Under the pieces are notes generated by a model, which searched no databases, was not told the origin of the DNA, and saw only the letters and a list, made by a program, of their open reading frames with translations. The position numbers and the translations under genes are program-made. A DNA stretch of 64,000 nucleotides. It comes from Dermabacteraceae bacterium TAE3-ERU27. Lineage in GTDB: Bacteria > Actinomycetota > Actinomycetes > Actinomycetales > Dermabacteraceae. The stretch covers positions 434,001 to 498,000 of the forward strand of contig JAHUUL010000002.1 of assembly GCA_019218415.1 (NCBI GenBank), in the 5' to 3' direction. Below are positions 52,118 through 60,879 of the stretch, piece after piece (the stretch's first letter is position 1; every line of letters begins with the position of its first letter).

Positions 52118-55100
52118 TAGACTGTCACTCCTCCCTGCATGCGGGCATGTACCCGCAGCATGCGCATGAACGCTTCCAGGTCGGCCAGGTTCTTCAGATC
52201 ATCCAGAGACAGGTTGATGTTGAGAGTGCCGATACCGGCCTGCCCGTCGCCCTGTTCCCCGATAGCGTCCGCGAACTCACGGATCAGTTCCCACTGGTCG
52301 TGAGTAAGCACGGCCTCGTCCTTGCCGGTGTGGTTAAACACTGGCGTGTAGCCGGGCCGTAGAACGCCGCCCCGGTCGTACAGGCGGGGCGGGTTGAACA
52401 CGCCGCCCTTAGCGAAACCACCGACATGCACGTGGTTGTAGTGCATGCGTTCGGTGATCGCGGGGAAGTGTGCTCGCGGTTTACCGCCGCGCGAGAGCTG
52501 CGCCCCACCCATCGGGGTGTGAATCAGTTCGGACACGCGGTAGTTGTTGCGGACGAACGTGAAGAACCTCTTCATCGCGGCGGGCGGGCCAGCGAAGTCC
52601 ACGGCCTTACCCAGGGAGTGAAGGGACACCACGCCCGACGCTGCGGTGCGTGCACCGCGTCGCACCGTGGAGGTGATCTGCAATCCGGGGTGAGGAATCG
52701 CGGCTATCTGCTGCCAGCTACGCAGCACAGGCCCGTTTCCTGGCGGTGGACTCAAGTGATCGCCCCCGCTAAACAGGGATGTGAACTTATTACCGATCGC
52801 TTGGACGATCTTGCGAGGCAAGTTCCGAAGGCCGTCCACGAAAGGCCCCACACCGGGAAGTCCAGGCAGTAGCGAGTTCACTAGAGAAGTGAGAGCGCCG
52901 ACCGGGTTAGTGACTACAGAAATCGTCGACTTAGCCTTCTTTTTCAGCCAGTCGTACGTATCCCCTGCAATCCCCTTCGCTCCGTCAAAAACACCTCCGG
53001 ACTTGAACGCGAACGCTTTCTTAACGCCGCTTACGCCGCGTGTCCTAGCGATCTCGTTGATCTTGTGGATCGTGCCGTGACCGAGTGCGCGTCCGACCTC
53101 CGGGCGCATGATCGGTTCCCCACCAGACAACCCAAGCCGTACACCGCGCACCGGGTCGATGAAGTCATACACGTCCCGGCCCGGGGTGTACCCAGGCATC
53201 ACGCCACCAGTAGCGAACTCAACCTTCTTGAAGTTGAGCTTCTTCATGCCGAGCACATCCGCCACGGAGTCGAAGGACTGCGCGAGTGGATAAATGACAC
53301 TGTTGACCACGAACTTAACCGGCGTAGCTGCGATAGAGCGAATCTTGCTCCACCACTTTTCGATGCCTTCCTTCGCGGCCTTGAAGCCGTTCGGGATGCT
53401 CGTCGTCGTGAAGTGATACAACGCATCAAAGGCAGGCTTAATGCCCTTCTCCCACACGCCACCAATCACAGACTTGATGCCATTCCACACGGTAGCCGTC
53501 GTGCCCTTCAGCACCGAGAACGCGCCACCGATAGCACGAGCAGCCACCCGGATAAGCGGCATAGCCGTGCCGTTGAACCAGTCCACCACCACACGGATCG
53601 CGGCCTGGATACCAGCCCAAGCAGGCGCAAACACATTCCGCCACAGCCAAGACACCACCGGTGCAAGCACCGACCGCCAGAAAGCAACCATCGTGCTCAA
53701 TGCAGAGACAGCACCATCAACAGCAGCCTTAACCGCCGCCTTGATCCCATCCCACACAGGAGCGAACACGCTGCGCCACAACCACATGACAGCCGGAGCC
53801 ACAGTGCTGTTCCAGAACACCACCAGAGAACGCCCCACGGACATCACCGCAGAAACAGCCGCAGCAACAGCAGCCTTCACGCCTTCCCATGCCGGAACCA
53901 TCACGTCCCGCCACAGCGACATAACCGCCGGAGCGAGAGTGTTAGCCCAGAAGTCAGACAGCGACCGGCCAGCCGACGAAATGAAATCAACCGCGCCCGC
54001 GATCAGGGAAGAAATACCCTCCCAGGCAGGTTTCATGATGTTCTGCCACAGCCACATCACGACCGGGGCAAACACATTCCGGTAAACCAGCACGACGTAG
54101 CCGATGTAGAGCTTCGCCAGAATCACGAACACGTTCATGACTGCTGCGATGCCGTTCCACACCGGGATCATCACGTTCTGCCACAGCCACGTTGCGGCCG
54201 CCGCTAGGGCATCGAATGCGCCCTTCGCGACACCAACAACAGCGTCAAAGACAGCCCGAACTCCCGCACCGAAAGCGACAAACCCATCGAGCTGGCCGTC
54301 GAACTCGGCACGAGTCTCCGAGTCCATCGTCAGGCCCGCCCACAGCAGACTCGCGGCCTCAGCAATCCAGGAAGCCGCGCCCGCGATAGCGTCACGGATG
54401 CCTGCAAAGAAACCCGTCACAGCCTCGTATGCAGCGAAGAAGCCTTCGGAAAGAGAGCTGAACAAGCCGCTTACAGCGTCCACGACAGCCGGTACAGCCG
54501 TGTTAGCGATCCACCCGAATGCAGTGCTGATAAGGTCTACCAGGCCCGCGAATATCTTTTGACCGATTTCCGTTTGCGTGAAGAACCACGTCAGCGCCCC
54601 CACCAAGGCTGCGATAGCGACCGGGATAGAGAACACTGCCGCCGCTACAGCAGCCAGAGCGCCCGCGAGCGTCGTGCCTATCGCGATAGCGGCAGTGATA
54701 AGCGCCGACCCGGCCAGGGTTGCAACGAAACCGGCAAGGAACGCCATAATCGGCTTGCCGTTCTCCGCCACCCACTTCGCTACCGGTTCAAGGAAGTCAT
54801 TCCAGACCGCGATAGCGGCCTTGCGCAGGTCGAACAGGAACGTGATGAACGCGTCGTCCTCGTGCAGGCCGAAGATGCCGCCGGTGAAGTCGCCCTTGTA
54901 GAGGATGTCCCAGACACCCGAAACGGCATCCTTCATGGCTTCCATCGCTGGAATGCCCGTGTCGAGCAGCCACATGCCAATCGTGTTGAGCACCGGCATG
55001 ATTTTTTGGCCGGCTTCCGCGCGCATGTTCTTGAGCTTCGCGGTGAGCTTTTGCAGCGTGTTTGCTGCGGTGCCCGCTTCTTCCCCGAACCGGCCTACAG

Positions 55101-56535
55101 AAGAGCTAGTCTGATAGTCGAGTTCAGCGAATAGCGCGGCGGTTTCGTCTTGCTGAGAGAAAGAACCCCCCACCTTCTTGAAGCCCATTTTCGAGGCCCT
55201 AGCGGCGATGTCTTTCTTCTGAAGCCTGACGCCGTATCTCTCGATCGGGTTACTTTCACCCTTCATCAAGGATGAAATCGCTTCGGCAGCCTCTTTCGTG
55301 GTGCCGCCGTATAGTGCCGACAGGTCAGCGGCACGACGAATCAATTCGTCTGTTTTTTCGGCGTAGTTCTTTACCCCGGAGTTTTTGAGCTGAGTGCCCA
55401 TCAACGTGGCTAGTTCGTTGTACTCGTTCCGGGAAATACCCAGGTCAAGCGCGGCATTGTTGGACTTCTTTAGAAGCCCGCCAGACTTATTGCCGAACAC
55501 GGTTTCCACCGCGCCGACGGACTGCTCAAGATCAGCACCGTCAAGGAACGACTGCCATGTTTGCTGCGCCCCAACCAGGGCACCGAGGCTGCCAGCGAGC
55601 ACACCTAGACGGCCCTTAACCAGCGAACCGAACGAGCCCGAGAACGCTTCCCCAGCCTTCTGACCCGCAGACTTAAAGCCTCGCGGCAGCGTCTTAGCCG
55701 TCCTAGCGACATCAGACCGGATGCGGGTTAGGGCGCCCTTGAACTGTCCAGGGATCGCTCGAGCAGTACGGCCAAACGCTGCCGGGATACCCGCAGCCGC
55801 GCGCGGAATGCTCTTAGCGGCCTCCCGTGCGGCACGAGATGCCCCCTCCAGGCTTTCCTTCACCTTCGAGCGGGTAACGCCCGCCAGGCGCTCCCGTAGT
55901 CGCGCGAACGCGCCCCCGGCCCGATCCGCCCCGGTAGCCGCATCAGTAGCCGCCGCGCGCGCGGCGCGCAGCTTCTCGTTCGCCTGCTCCTGCTCCTTGC
56001 GGTATGCGGAGATCTGCTGAATGCCGCGTCGGGAAGTGTCGATGTACTTCTGCCGGGCAAGCGTCAGTCGATCCTCTGCCGCCAGGTCGGCAGCAGTCGG
56101 TTTAACCGCGTCACGGGCCCTCGCAAGAACCTGCTCAGCCTTAGCAACCTTTACCGGGTCACCGTCCTTGCGGGCCCGCGCCAGGGCCCGCTCAGCCTCC
56201 CGAACCTTCCGATCCGTAGAGATCGAACGCTCCCGCGTCTCGATTACCTTCTGCTCCGCAATCTCAACCTTGCGGGCAAGATCAGCACGAGTCCGAGACA
56301 ACGCCTTCGCAGACGCCGCCACCTTGTCAGCAGCCGTTTTCGCTTTCGCTTCCAGGCGGGAAAAGTCCGGCCCGCTCTTGTCGAACTCCTGGGCCATTTT
56401 CTTGCCCATGCTTTTGCCGGAGTCCGACGCGATACGGTCGCTCTGCTTAAACGTTTCCTTGATGGATCGCTTAATCTGCGAGGACTCCACCGCCAGAGTC
56501 ACGTAAGCGGTAGCGAGTTCATAAGCAGCAGCCAC
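52117..56535 (-). CDS. Phage tape measure protein with 45-residue repeats and M15-like peptidase domain
   Basis: A 1472-residue protein that sets tail length. Residues 1-330 are coiled coil, rich in Lys, Arg and Ala. Residues about 340-560 match PhageMin-tail (SVGAVETVFGNKSGGLLKK, YGGTTKEAAEAISSLMKGE). Hydrophobic helices follow, then about five tandem repeats of 45 residues (780-975) with the pattern LW-x-PAW-x-GI. Residues 1270-1375 carry a peptidase-like domain with H-x6-D (SLHSLGKAVDFAG) and HYNHVHVGG, typical of M15 zinc D-Ala-D-Ala carboxypeptidases. Length predicts a tail of roughly 200 nm if about 1.5 angstrom per residue holds. Confidence 0.93.
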   Translation of the reverse strand: MAAAYELATAYVTLAVESSQIKRSIKETFKQSDRIASDSGKSMGKKMAQEFDKSGPDFSRLEAKAKTAADKVAASAKALSRTRADLARKVEIAEQKVIETRERSISTDRKVREAERALARARKDGDPVKVAKAEQVLARARDAVKPTAADLAAEDRLTLARQKYIDTSRRGIQQISAYRKEQEQANEKLRAARAAATDAATGADRAGGAFARLRERLAGVTRSKVKESLEGASRAAREAAKSIPRAAAGIPAAFGRTARAIPGQFKGALTRIRSDVARTAKTLPRGFKSAGQKAGEAFSGSFGSLVKGRLGVLAGSLGALVGAQQTWQSFLDGADLEQSVGAVETVFGNKSGGLLKKSNNAALDLGISRNEYNELATLMGTQLKNSGVKNYAEKTDELIRRAADLSALYGGTTKEAAEAISSLMKGESNPIERYGVRLQKKDIAARASKMGFKKVGGSFSQQDETAALFAELDYQTSSSVGRFGEEAGTAANTLQKLTAKLKNMRAEAGQKIMPVLNTIGMWLLDTGIPAMEAMKDAVSGVWDILYKGDFTGGIFGLHEDDAFITFLFDLRKAAIAVWNDFLEPVAKWVAENGKPIMAFLAGFVATLAGSALITAAIAIGTTLAGALAAVAAAVFSIPVAIAALVGALTWFFTQTEIGQKIFAGLVDLISTAFGWIANTAVPAVVDAVSGLFSSLSEGFFAAYEAVTGFFAGIRDAIAGAASWIAEAASLLWAGLTMDSETRAEFDGQLDGFVAFGAGVRAVFDAVVGVAKGAFDALAAAATWLWQNVMIPVWNGIAAVMNVFVILAKLYIGYVVLVYRNVFAPVVMWLWQNIMKPAWEGISSLIAGAVDFISSAGRSLSDFWANTLAPAVMSLWRDVMVPAWEGVKAAVAAAVSAVMSVGRSLVVFWNSTVAPAVMWLWRSVFAPVWDGIKAAVKAAVDGAVSALSTMVAFWRSVLAPVVSWLWRNVFAPAWAGIQAAIRVVVDWFNGTAMPLIRVAARAIGGAFSVLKGTTATVWNGIKSVIGGVWEKGIKPAFDALYHFTTTSIPNGFKAAKEGIEKWWSKIRSIAATPVKFVVNSVIYPLAQSFDSVADVLGMKKLNFKKVEFATGGVMPGYTPGRDVYDFIDPVRGVRLGLSGGEPIMRPEVGRALGHGTIHKINEIARTRGVSGVKKAFAFKSGGVFDGAKGIAGDTYDWLKKKAKSTISVVTNPVGALTSLVNSLLPGLPGVGPFVDGLRNLPRKIVQAIGNKFTSLFSGGDHLSPPPGNGPVLRSWQQIAAIPHPGLQITSTVRRGARTAASGVVSLHSLGKAVDFAGPPAAMKRFFTFVRNNYRVSELIHTPMGGAQLSRGGKPRAHFPAITERMHYNHVHVGGFAKGGVFNPPRLYDRGGVLRPGYTPVFNHTGKDEAVLTHDQWELIREFADAIGEQGDGQAGIGTLNINLSLDDLKNLADLEAFMRMLRVHARMQGGVTV
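53640..54200 (-). repeat. Tandem repeats inside the tape measure gene
   Basis: Four to five copies of a 135-bp unit lie in frame, each encoding LW-x(5)-PAW-x-GI-x(3)-V and FW-x(4)-AP. Copies start near 53640, 53775, 53910, 54045 and 54180. Confidence 0.8.
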
Positions 56536-56537
56536 GA

Positions 56538-57250
56538 CTACACCTCCTTGGGTGAAGCGGTTTTGACTTCAACGAAGTCCTGAGACAGCCAGGCCTCCAT
56601 GTCGGCCAGGGGCAAAGCGTCACCGAGCTTCGTGCGCTCGCCGGGACGCGGGATACGCAGCACGTCCTGTTGGCGTGCTTTCGTTTTGTTCGGAGTACGC
56701 AGGCTGATCGAATGCAGCACTTCCGCGATCAAAGCGGTCAGTTCGTAGAACGGGTTGCCCCACTGCCAATCCGGCTGTTTGCGAGCCAGTGGCGAGTCCC
56801 AGGCGCAGGAAGAAATGACCGCGAGAATGTCTGTCCATGCATCAGCACGGCGGGCCGGTGACGGGTGCTCAACATCCCGCCACCGCAGCCCCGCCTGAAT
56901 GAGCGTCGCCTCGAATGCTTCGGGGTACTGCTCGTGCTGTTGGATCAGTCCGAAGATTTTCCCGCCGGGATCGCCCCGGCGTCCCCCCACGCATCGAGGA
57001 AACCTTCCATTTCCTCCAGTGCTAGGTCATTGATTGCTTCAATGGTTTCGGCATCCACGCCGCAATCCGGGAGAGCGGCCATTAGTGCATCCGTGTTCCC
57101 GGCATCCAGACCCTTAACGGAACGCAGCGGCAGGGAATAAAACTTGGGCAGCTCGAATACGGCGTCGCCGTAGATCTCAGGCAGGGTGAACCGCACCATC
57201 GGGCGCTTCGCCTGGCGAGCAAACTTCTTGCCGAACTTCTTCTTTGCCAT
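56538..57250 (-). CDS. Phage tail assembly chaperone GT fusion made by -1 frameshift
   Basis: The second tail chaperone frame (56990-56538) has no ribosome site of its own and lies -1 to the first. The two are joined at the coding-strand heptamer GGGAAAA (plus strand 56958-56964), which in the first frame reads G GGA AAA and after slippage GGG AAA A. The fusion is AIPAGK followed by IFGLIQQHEQYPEAFEATLI. This is the lambda G/GT arrangement, in the usual place between the major tail protein and tape measure. The T part (about 140 residues) has WQWGNPFYELTALIAEVLHS. Confidence 0.88.
56945..57250 (-). CDS. Phage tail assembly chaperone G (unshifted product)
   Basis: A 101-residue acidic-ended protein, MAKKKFGKKFARQAKRPMVR at the start and FLDAWGDAGAIPAGKSSD at the end. 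It is the normal product of the gene; a fraction of ribosomes slip near the end and continue into the T part. Together the two forms coat the tape measure during tail assembly. Confidence 0.87.
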   Translation of the reverse strand: MAKKKFGKKFARQAKRPMVRFTLPEIYGDAVFELPKFYSLPLRSVKGLDAGNTDALMAALPDCGVDAETIEAINDLALEEMEGFLDAWGDAGAIPAGKSSD

Positions 57251-57287
57251 TTAGGGGCTCCTTAAATAGAGAAAACTTTGGGGTGTA

Positions 57288-57359
57288 GAAAAGCCCCGGC
57301 ACAGCACGGTGAATGGGCTATGCCGGGGCATGAAAAAAGCCCGCTCAGTTAGCGGGCTT
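57288..57359 (-). terminator. Two tandem hairpins after the major tail protein
   Basis: The first hairpin (AAGCCCGCT with AGCGGGCTT, 57337-57359) overlaps the stop codon of the major tail protein and is followed by TTTTTTC. The second (GCCCCGGCA with TGCCGGGGC, 57293-57329) is followed by TTTTCT. They should reduce transcription into the tail chaperones, so more major tail protein is made. Confidence 0.82.
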
Positions 57360-57896
57360 GCTGATGTACTGGATCGCCTTGACGCCGTTCTCGTCGGGGA
57401 ACGCCTCAATCTCGACTTCGTACTTGATGATGTTCGAGTGGACGTACTGCACATCACCAGACATCGACAGCTGGCCGTCCTGGACGGCCTCGCGAATCTT
57501 GAACTCGCCGTCCTTCATGTCGAACACGAACGCGCGACGCGGCACCTGGTCACTCTTAACCTTGACCGTGATGTCCTGGCCAGACACCTCCACGTTGTCC
57601 TTACCGAACAGCAGCTTGAGCGTGTCCGCGTTCGCAGACTCAAGGAACACGAGTTTGTAAACCACGGAATGCTCCGAACGAACAACACGGATAGTGTCGC
57701 CGCCCCAAGCCTTGATCTTTTCGTCCTGCGCGTTGATGGAACGCGTCAGGCCGTCCTCGCCGACAAAGCCGCCCTTAACGAACGCGCCGTCAAGAGCAGC
57801 CTTCGCGTCAGTGGGCATAGTCGATCCGAGCGGTGCATGCATAACACCGCCCGTAGCCTTAATAGGCGCACCGATAAGAACATCGGTTTTAGCCAT
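57345..57896 (-). CDS. Phage major tail protein
   Basis: A 183-residue tube protein of the lambda V-like fold. It starts MAKTDVLIGAPIKATGGVMH and has the typical strand pattern VYKLVFLESANADTLKLLFG and IIKYEVEIEAFPDENGVKAI. It is the most abundant tail component. Flanked by terminators on both sides, as expected for a gene that needs separate expression. C-rich codon use indicates high expression. Confidence 0.9.
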   Translation of the reverse strand: MAKTDVLIGAPIKATGGVMHAPLGSTMPTDAKAALDGAFVKGGFVGEDGLTRSINAQDEKIKAWGGDTIRVVRSEHSVVYKLVFLESANADTLKLLFGKDNVEVSGQDITVKVKSDQVPRRAFVFDMKDGEFKIREAVQDGQLSMSGDVQYVHSNIIKYEVEIEAFPDENGVKAIQYISKPAN

Positions 57897-57941
57897 GATG
57901 ATTCCTTCCCTGGGCCTACCGGCCCCGTGTTTTTGGGCAAT

Positions 57942-57971
57942 AAAAAAGCCCCCGGCAAATCGCCGAGGGGG
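57942..57971 (-). terminator. Terminator upstream of the major tail protein
   Basis: A stem CCCCCTCGGC with GCCGGGGGC around ATTT, followed by TTTTTTAT on the minus strand, lies between the tail terminator gene and the major tail protein gene. Confidence 0.85.
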
Positions 57972-57980
57972 TTAAACCAG

Positions 57981-58379
57981 CTAAGCCGCTGGGGGTGGAG
58001 TAACTTCCTCACCGAGGAAGCGCACCACATGTGTTGATGTGTAGGCCGGGCATCGCATGTCCGGGTCAGGATCAAACCGGGAACGAGAAAGCTCCGCCTG
58101 CCACAAGGCCCGGCCCGTATTCCAAGCCCGCAGTAGGGAGTCGACACGGCGGCTCGCGAGAGACGCGGCCGCAGAGTCCTCGTGAGAGCACTCCACCGTC
58201 AACCGGGCCCGCATCGTCACCGTGTCCTCAATACCCGGCCCGCCCGCATCCAACAGGTACACGTACAGGCCAACATGATCGTCGGGGCGCGGCTGCATCG
58301 CGATGCTTTCACCCGCAAACCAGCCAGACCCCAACAGATAGGCACGCAGCTCCGCTACAGGATCAGGAAACAAGATCAT
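57981..58379 (-). CDS. Phage tail terminator / tail completion protein
   Basis: A 132-residue protein with the position and shape of lambda gpU-like tail terminators: PVAELRAYLLGSGWFAG, VGLYVYLLDAGGPG, RARLTVECSHEDSAAAS and RCPAYTSTHVVRFLG. It closes the tail tube end that meets the head. Overlaps the HK97 gp10-like gene by four bases. Confidence 0.75.
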   Translation of the reverse strand: MILFPDPVAELRAYLLGSGWFAGESIAMQPRPDDHVGLYVYLLDAGGPGIEDTVTMRARLTVECSHEDSAAASLASRRVDSLLRAWNTGRALWQAELSRSRFDPDPDMRCPAYTSTHVVRFLGEEVTPPPAA

Positions 58380-58630
58380 GCCCGCCCCGCATCCAACGCT
58401 CGCACTAGCGAATTACGTTTGCGGTTACTGCGGGCCGCATGCCCCGTCGCCATGATCGACACAGCCGCGCGCGGCTCTTCCAGGACAAGATCAGTAATCA
58501 CGTACCCTTCGACCCGCCCGTTATCCGACGCGTCCTGCTTGATTGCTTCCGCGCGCCGCAGCAAGTCAGCACGAAACGCTGGATCGCTACGCAACGCCCG
58601 CATGCCCTTCCGGTTCATCTTCACCTTCAC
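58376..58630 (-). CDS. Phage HK97 gp10-like head-tail joining protein
   Basis: An 84-residue basic protein: MKVKMNRKGMRALRSDPAFR, then DLLRRAEAIKQDASDNG and VSIMATGHAARSNRKRNSLV. It matches the short HK97 gp10 family, which helps join tail to head. Overlaps both neighbours. Confidence 0.78.
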   Translation of the reverse strand: MKVKMNRKGMRALRSDPAFRADLLRRAEAIKQDASDNGRVEGYVITDLVLEEPRAAVSIMATGHAARSNRKRNSLVRALDAGRA

Positions 58631-58974
58631 CGCGTCACCCGCCTCACCAAAACCTCAGTGCGAAACACTGTTGCCGTGAACATGTTCGGTAACGGTTCCC
58701 CGGCCTGCTCAACCTGGCAGCGGTGGCCGCGAACCGTCACCCGGTCACGGTCACCAACCGTCGTGCCGGGAGGGAAATATAGGTGGTAGTCGAAACGCAC
58801 GTTCCGGGTAACCCCGTCGCGCGGCTCCGACACATCCGGTATATCCACCCCGACGCCCTGTATCTCTACAGGGGCCGCCCAGCGAGGCGACTTGATGCCG
58901 TGTTCGTTGGTTTCCTCCGACTCGAAACGCTCCAGGGAAACCGTTTCGCCACCCAGCAGCATCACGGCCCCCAA
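58627..58974 (-). CDS. Phage head-closure / stopper protein
   Basis: A 115-residue beta-rich protein, GGETVSLERFESEETNEHG and YHLYFPPGTTVGDRDRVTV, with the layout of head closure proteins that plug the portal after packaging. A second ATG four codons in (MLLGGETV) is also possible. It overlaps the adaptor gene upstream by 13 bases. Confidence 0.7.
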   Translation of the reverse strand: MGAVMLLGGETVSLERFESEETNEHGIKSPRWAAPVEIQGVGVDIPDVSEPRDGVTRNVRFDYHLYFPPGTTVGDRDRVTVRGHRCQVEQAGEPLPNMFTATVFRTEVLVRRVTR

Positions 58975-59462
58975 TTCAGTCGGTACGGGGCAAGAATCTC
59001 CCGCTCCTTAGCCATGAGGCCCAGGCCGCCGCCCCCGCTACCAAACGACACATACTGTGTCCCGGCGCGCTGCGAGGAAACAGCACCGGAAGTGTCCATG
59101 CGGACACGTGCCGCGTACGCCTCGACGATCCCGGCAACCTCCACCGCGTCCTCGAAACCATGCCGCAGCGTGACCTCGAGACAGCGGAAACGTTCCGGCC
59201 ATACACCGCCGATCCGGCGCAGCATGCCAGCGGCAGACCACTCGTAACAGTCCGCCGATAATGCTTGCCCGTTGACGGTGACAGTGTGGATGTCGCATAC
59301 CTGGCGGGACGGCAACAGAATCGTGTCTGTGCCGTTCCCGTCCAGGGTGAGGGTTTCGGTTAGAACCGGGGCGACATGCCAGCCACAGTAGGCGCGGATC
59401 GCGGCAGCAGCGGCTTCTTCGGGAGTCCCGTTGTCGAACTCGAAAATGCCGCCCCGGCTCAT
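58962..59462 (-). CDS. Phage head-tail adaptor (connector) protein
   Basis: A 166-residue protein with the Gp6/gp15-like adaptor pattern: TPEEAAAAAIRAYCGWHVAP near residue 13, RQVCDIHTVTVNG and FRCLEVTLRHGFEDAVEVAG. The adaptor docks under the portal. Good match in position between the small head protein and the stopper. Confidence 0.78.
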   Translation of the reverse strand: MSRGGIFEFDNGTPEEAAAAAIRAYCGWHVAPVLTETLTLDGNGTDTILLPSRQVCDIHTVTVNGQALSADCYEWSAAGMLRRIGGVWPERFRCLEVTLRHGFEDAVEVAGIVEAYAARVRMDTSGAVSSQRAGTQYVSFGSGGGGLGLMAKEREILAPYRLNWGP

Positions 59463-59653
59463 TACTTCTTGCCTCCGCGTGCGGGCTTAGCCGGTTCCGG
59501 CTTAGCTTCCGGTTCTGCTTCGGGCTCCGGTTCTGCAACAACCACCGGGGCGGACTCCGCGACCGGGACAGCCCCCAGCCGCTCCGCGTCCTTCTCGTCC
59601 AGAAGCATCGTTAAAGGAGTCCGGTTAATCTCGACCGTGTACTCCTTCATCAC
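59462..59653 (-). CDS. Small acidic phage head protein
   Basis: A 63-residue protein, MMKEYTVEINRTPLTMLLDE then a run of Pro/Glu/Ala/Lys repeats and a basic end ARGGKK. Small proteins of this kind follow the major capsid gene in many actinobacteriophages; role unknown. Its stop and the adaptor start share one base. Confidence 0.65.
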   Translation of the reverse strand: MMKEYTVEINRTPLTMLLDEKDAERLGAVPVAESAPVVVAEPEPEAEPEAKPEPAKPARGGKK

Positions 59654-60879
59654 GCCCCCAGAGTGATCTTCGCGAAACCAGCCGGGCGACGCACCGCGAG
59701 CAGCTCACGCATCTCAGCAAGGATCGTGAAGCGGTTATGAGTGAAGTCCTCACCATCCACGTTCGATGCCTCCACACGGATGCCGCCCTTGCGGTACAGC
59801 GTCGCCGCGACCTTGCCAGCACCAACCAGGGCAGTGCCCTCCGCGATAGCGGTGGTGATGATCGGCGCAAGACCCCACGGAGCCGGATCGGACGGCACCA
59901 GGCCGTTGCCGTACTGGCCGACGAACGGGCCGCCCGCGTAGTACTGGCCGTTGCCGTCCTTCGACAGGCGCAGCTTCTCGTAGTCGACCGGGTTGATTAC
60001 CAGGCCGTCAGCGCGTAGACCGGTCGCGGTCTGAATCTTCGTCATGGCCTTGTGGATCGCGTCCAGGTTCTCCGAAGCGCTCGCCGCAGTCTCCGTGAGA
60101 ATGCCGGAACGCTGAAGAATACCCTTGATGCCGCTGCCGGAATCACCGTCGCCGTTCAGCAGGGCGTCCTCCTCGAACAGGGCGACCTGAAGCAGCAGGC
60201 GGCTGTTGATCTCCGAGGCGATGAACGGCGCGTCGTCCGCCATTTCGTCCGAAATCTTGATCCAGGCCGCGATCTTCTTCAGCGTCTCGGTGACCTTCTC
60301 GTAATCCGGGAAAGTCAGGCCCGGCTTCTTCGCGTTCTCCGCGACATAACCGACCTTGCCGTGAGTACCGGACTCGTACGCCTTCTCCACGAAGTACGTG
60401 ATCGCGTTCGAGTTGAGCTGACCCGCACCCAGCCACGAAGCAATCGTGGGCCGCTGCACAAACTGGTGAACAATGTTCTTGTCGATCTGCGGCTCGACCA
60501 TGCCCGCGCCCTCAACCTTTAGGGTGTGAGCGTCCCCGGCAGCCTTCGCTCCCAGCGGGTACTCTGCGGTGTCGACCTGGGTGCGGCGGCCATCCTTAAT
60601 GGCTGCAAGGCCAGCACCCAGGGACTTCGCTGCGTACTCGCCCAGCGCGCGAGGCTCAGTACCCGGGCCGTCCGGGGTCGGCGCGTTCTCGCCACCGAAG
60701 ATAGTCAGAACCTCCGCCGCCTTCTGCTGCTTAACAATCAGGCCGTCCAGACGCTTCAGTTCCGCATCCAGGTCAAGAACCTTCTCCACCTCCTCAGCGG
60801 TCAGTTCACGGCCCTTCGCGCCGCTCTTGATGCCACTAATTGCGCGCGCGGCATCGTCTCGTTCCTTCATCAGATTCAT
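59650..60879 (-). CDS. Phage major capsid protein, HK97 fold
   Basis: A 409-residue capsid protein. The N-terminal 105 residues are a helical delta domain (MKERDDAARAISGIKSGAKG and ELKRLDGLIVKQQKAAEVL) that acts as scaffold and is removed by the prohead protease. The mature part has ITYFVEKAYESGTHGKVGYV, WIKISDEMADDAPFIASEI, LLNGDGDSGSGIKGILQ and FTHNRFTILAEMRELLAVRR, the HK97 capsid landmarks. Follows the protease gene with a four-base overlap. Confidence 0.95.
   Translation of the reverse strand: MNLMKERDDAARAISGIKSGAKGRELTAEEVEKVLDLDAELKRLDGLIVKQQKAAEVLTIFGGENAPTPDGPGTEPRALGEYAAKSLGAGLAAIKDGRRTQVDTAEYPLGAKAAGDAHTLKVEGAGMVEPQIDKNIVHQFVQRPTIASWLGAGQLNSNAITYFVEKAYESGTHGKVGYVAENAKKPGLTFPDYEKVTETLKKIAAWIKISDEMADDAPFIASEINSRLLLQVALFEEDALLNGDGDSGSGIKGILQRSGILTETAASASENLDAIHKAMTKIQTATGLRADGLVINPVDYEKLRLSKDGNGQYYAGGPFVGQYGNGLVPSDPAPWGLAPIITTAIAEGTALVGAGKVAATLYRKGGIRVEASNVDGEDFTHNRFTILAEMRELLAVRRPAGFAKITLGA

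Noticed and set aside
53065-54207. A 380-codon frame opposite the tape measure repeats
   Set aside because: Repetitive His/Arg/Pro sequence arises from reading the repeats backwards; no start signal.
56538-56990. An independent gene between tail chaperone and tape measure
   Set aside because: It lacks its own ribosome site, overlaps the first chaperone by 46 bases and lies in the -1 frame after a slippery heptamer, so it is the T part of a frameshift fusion.
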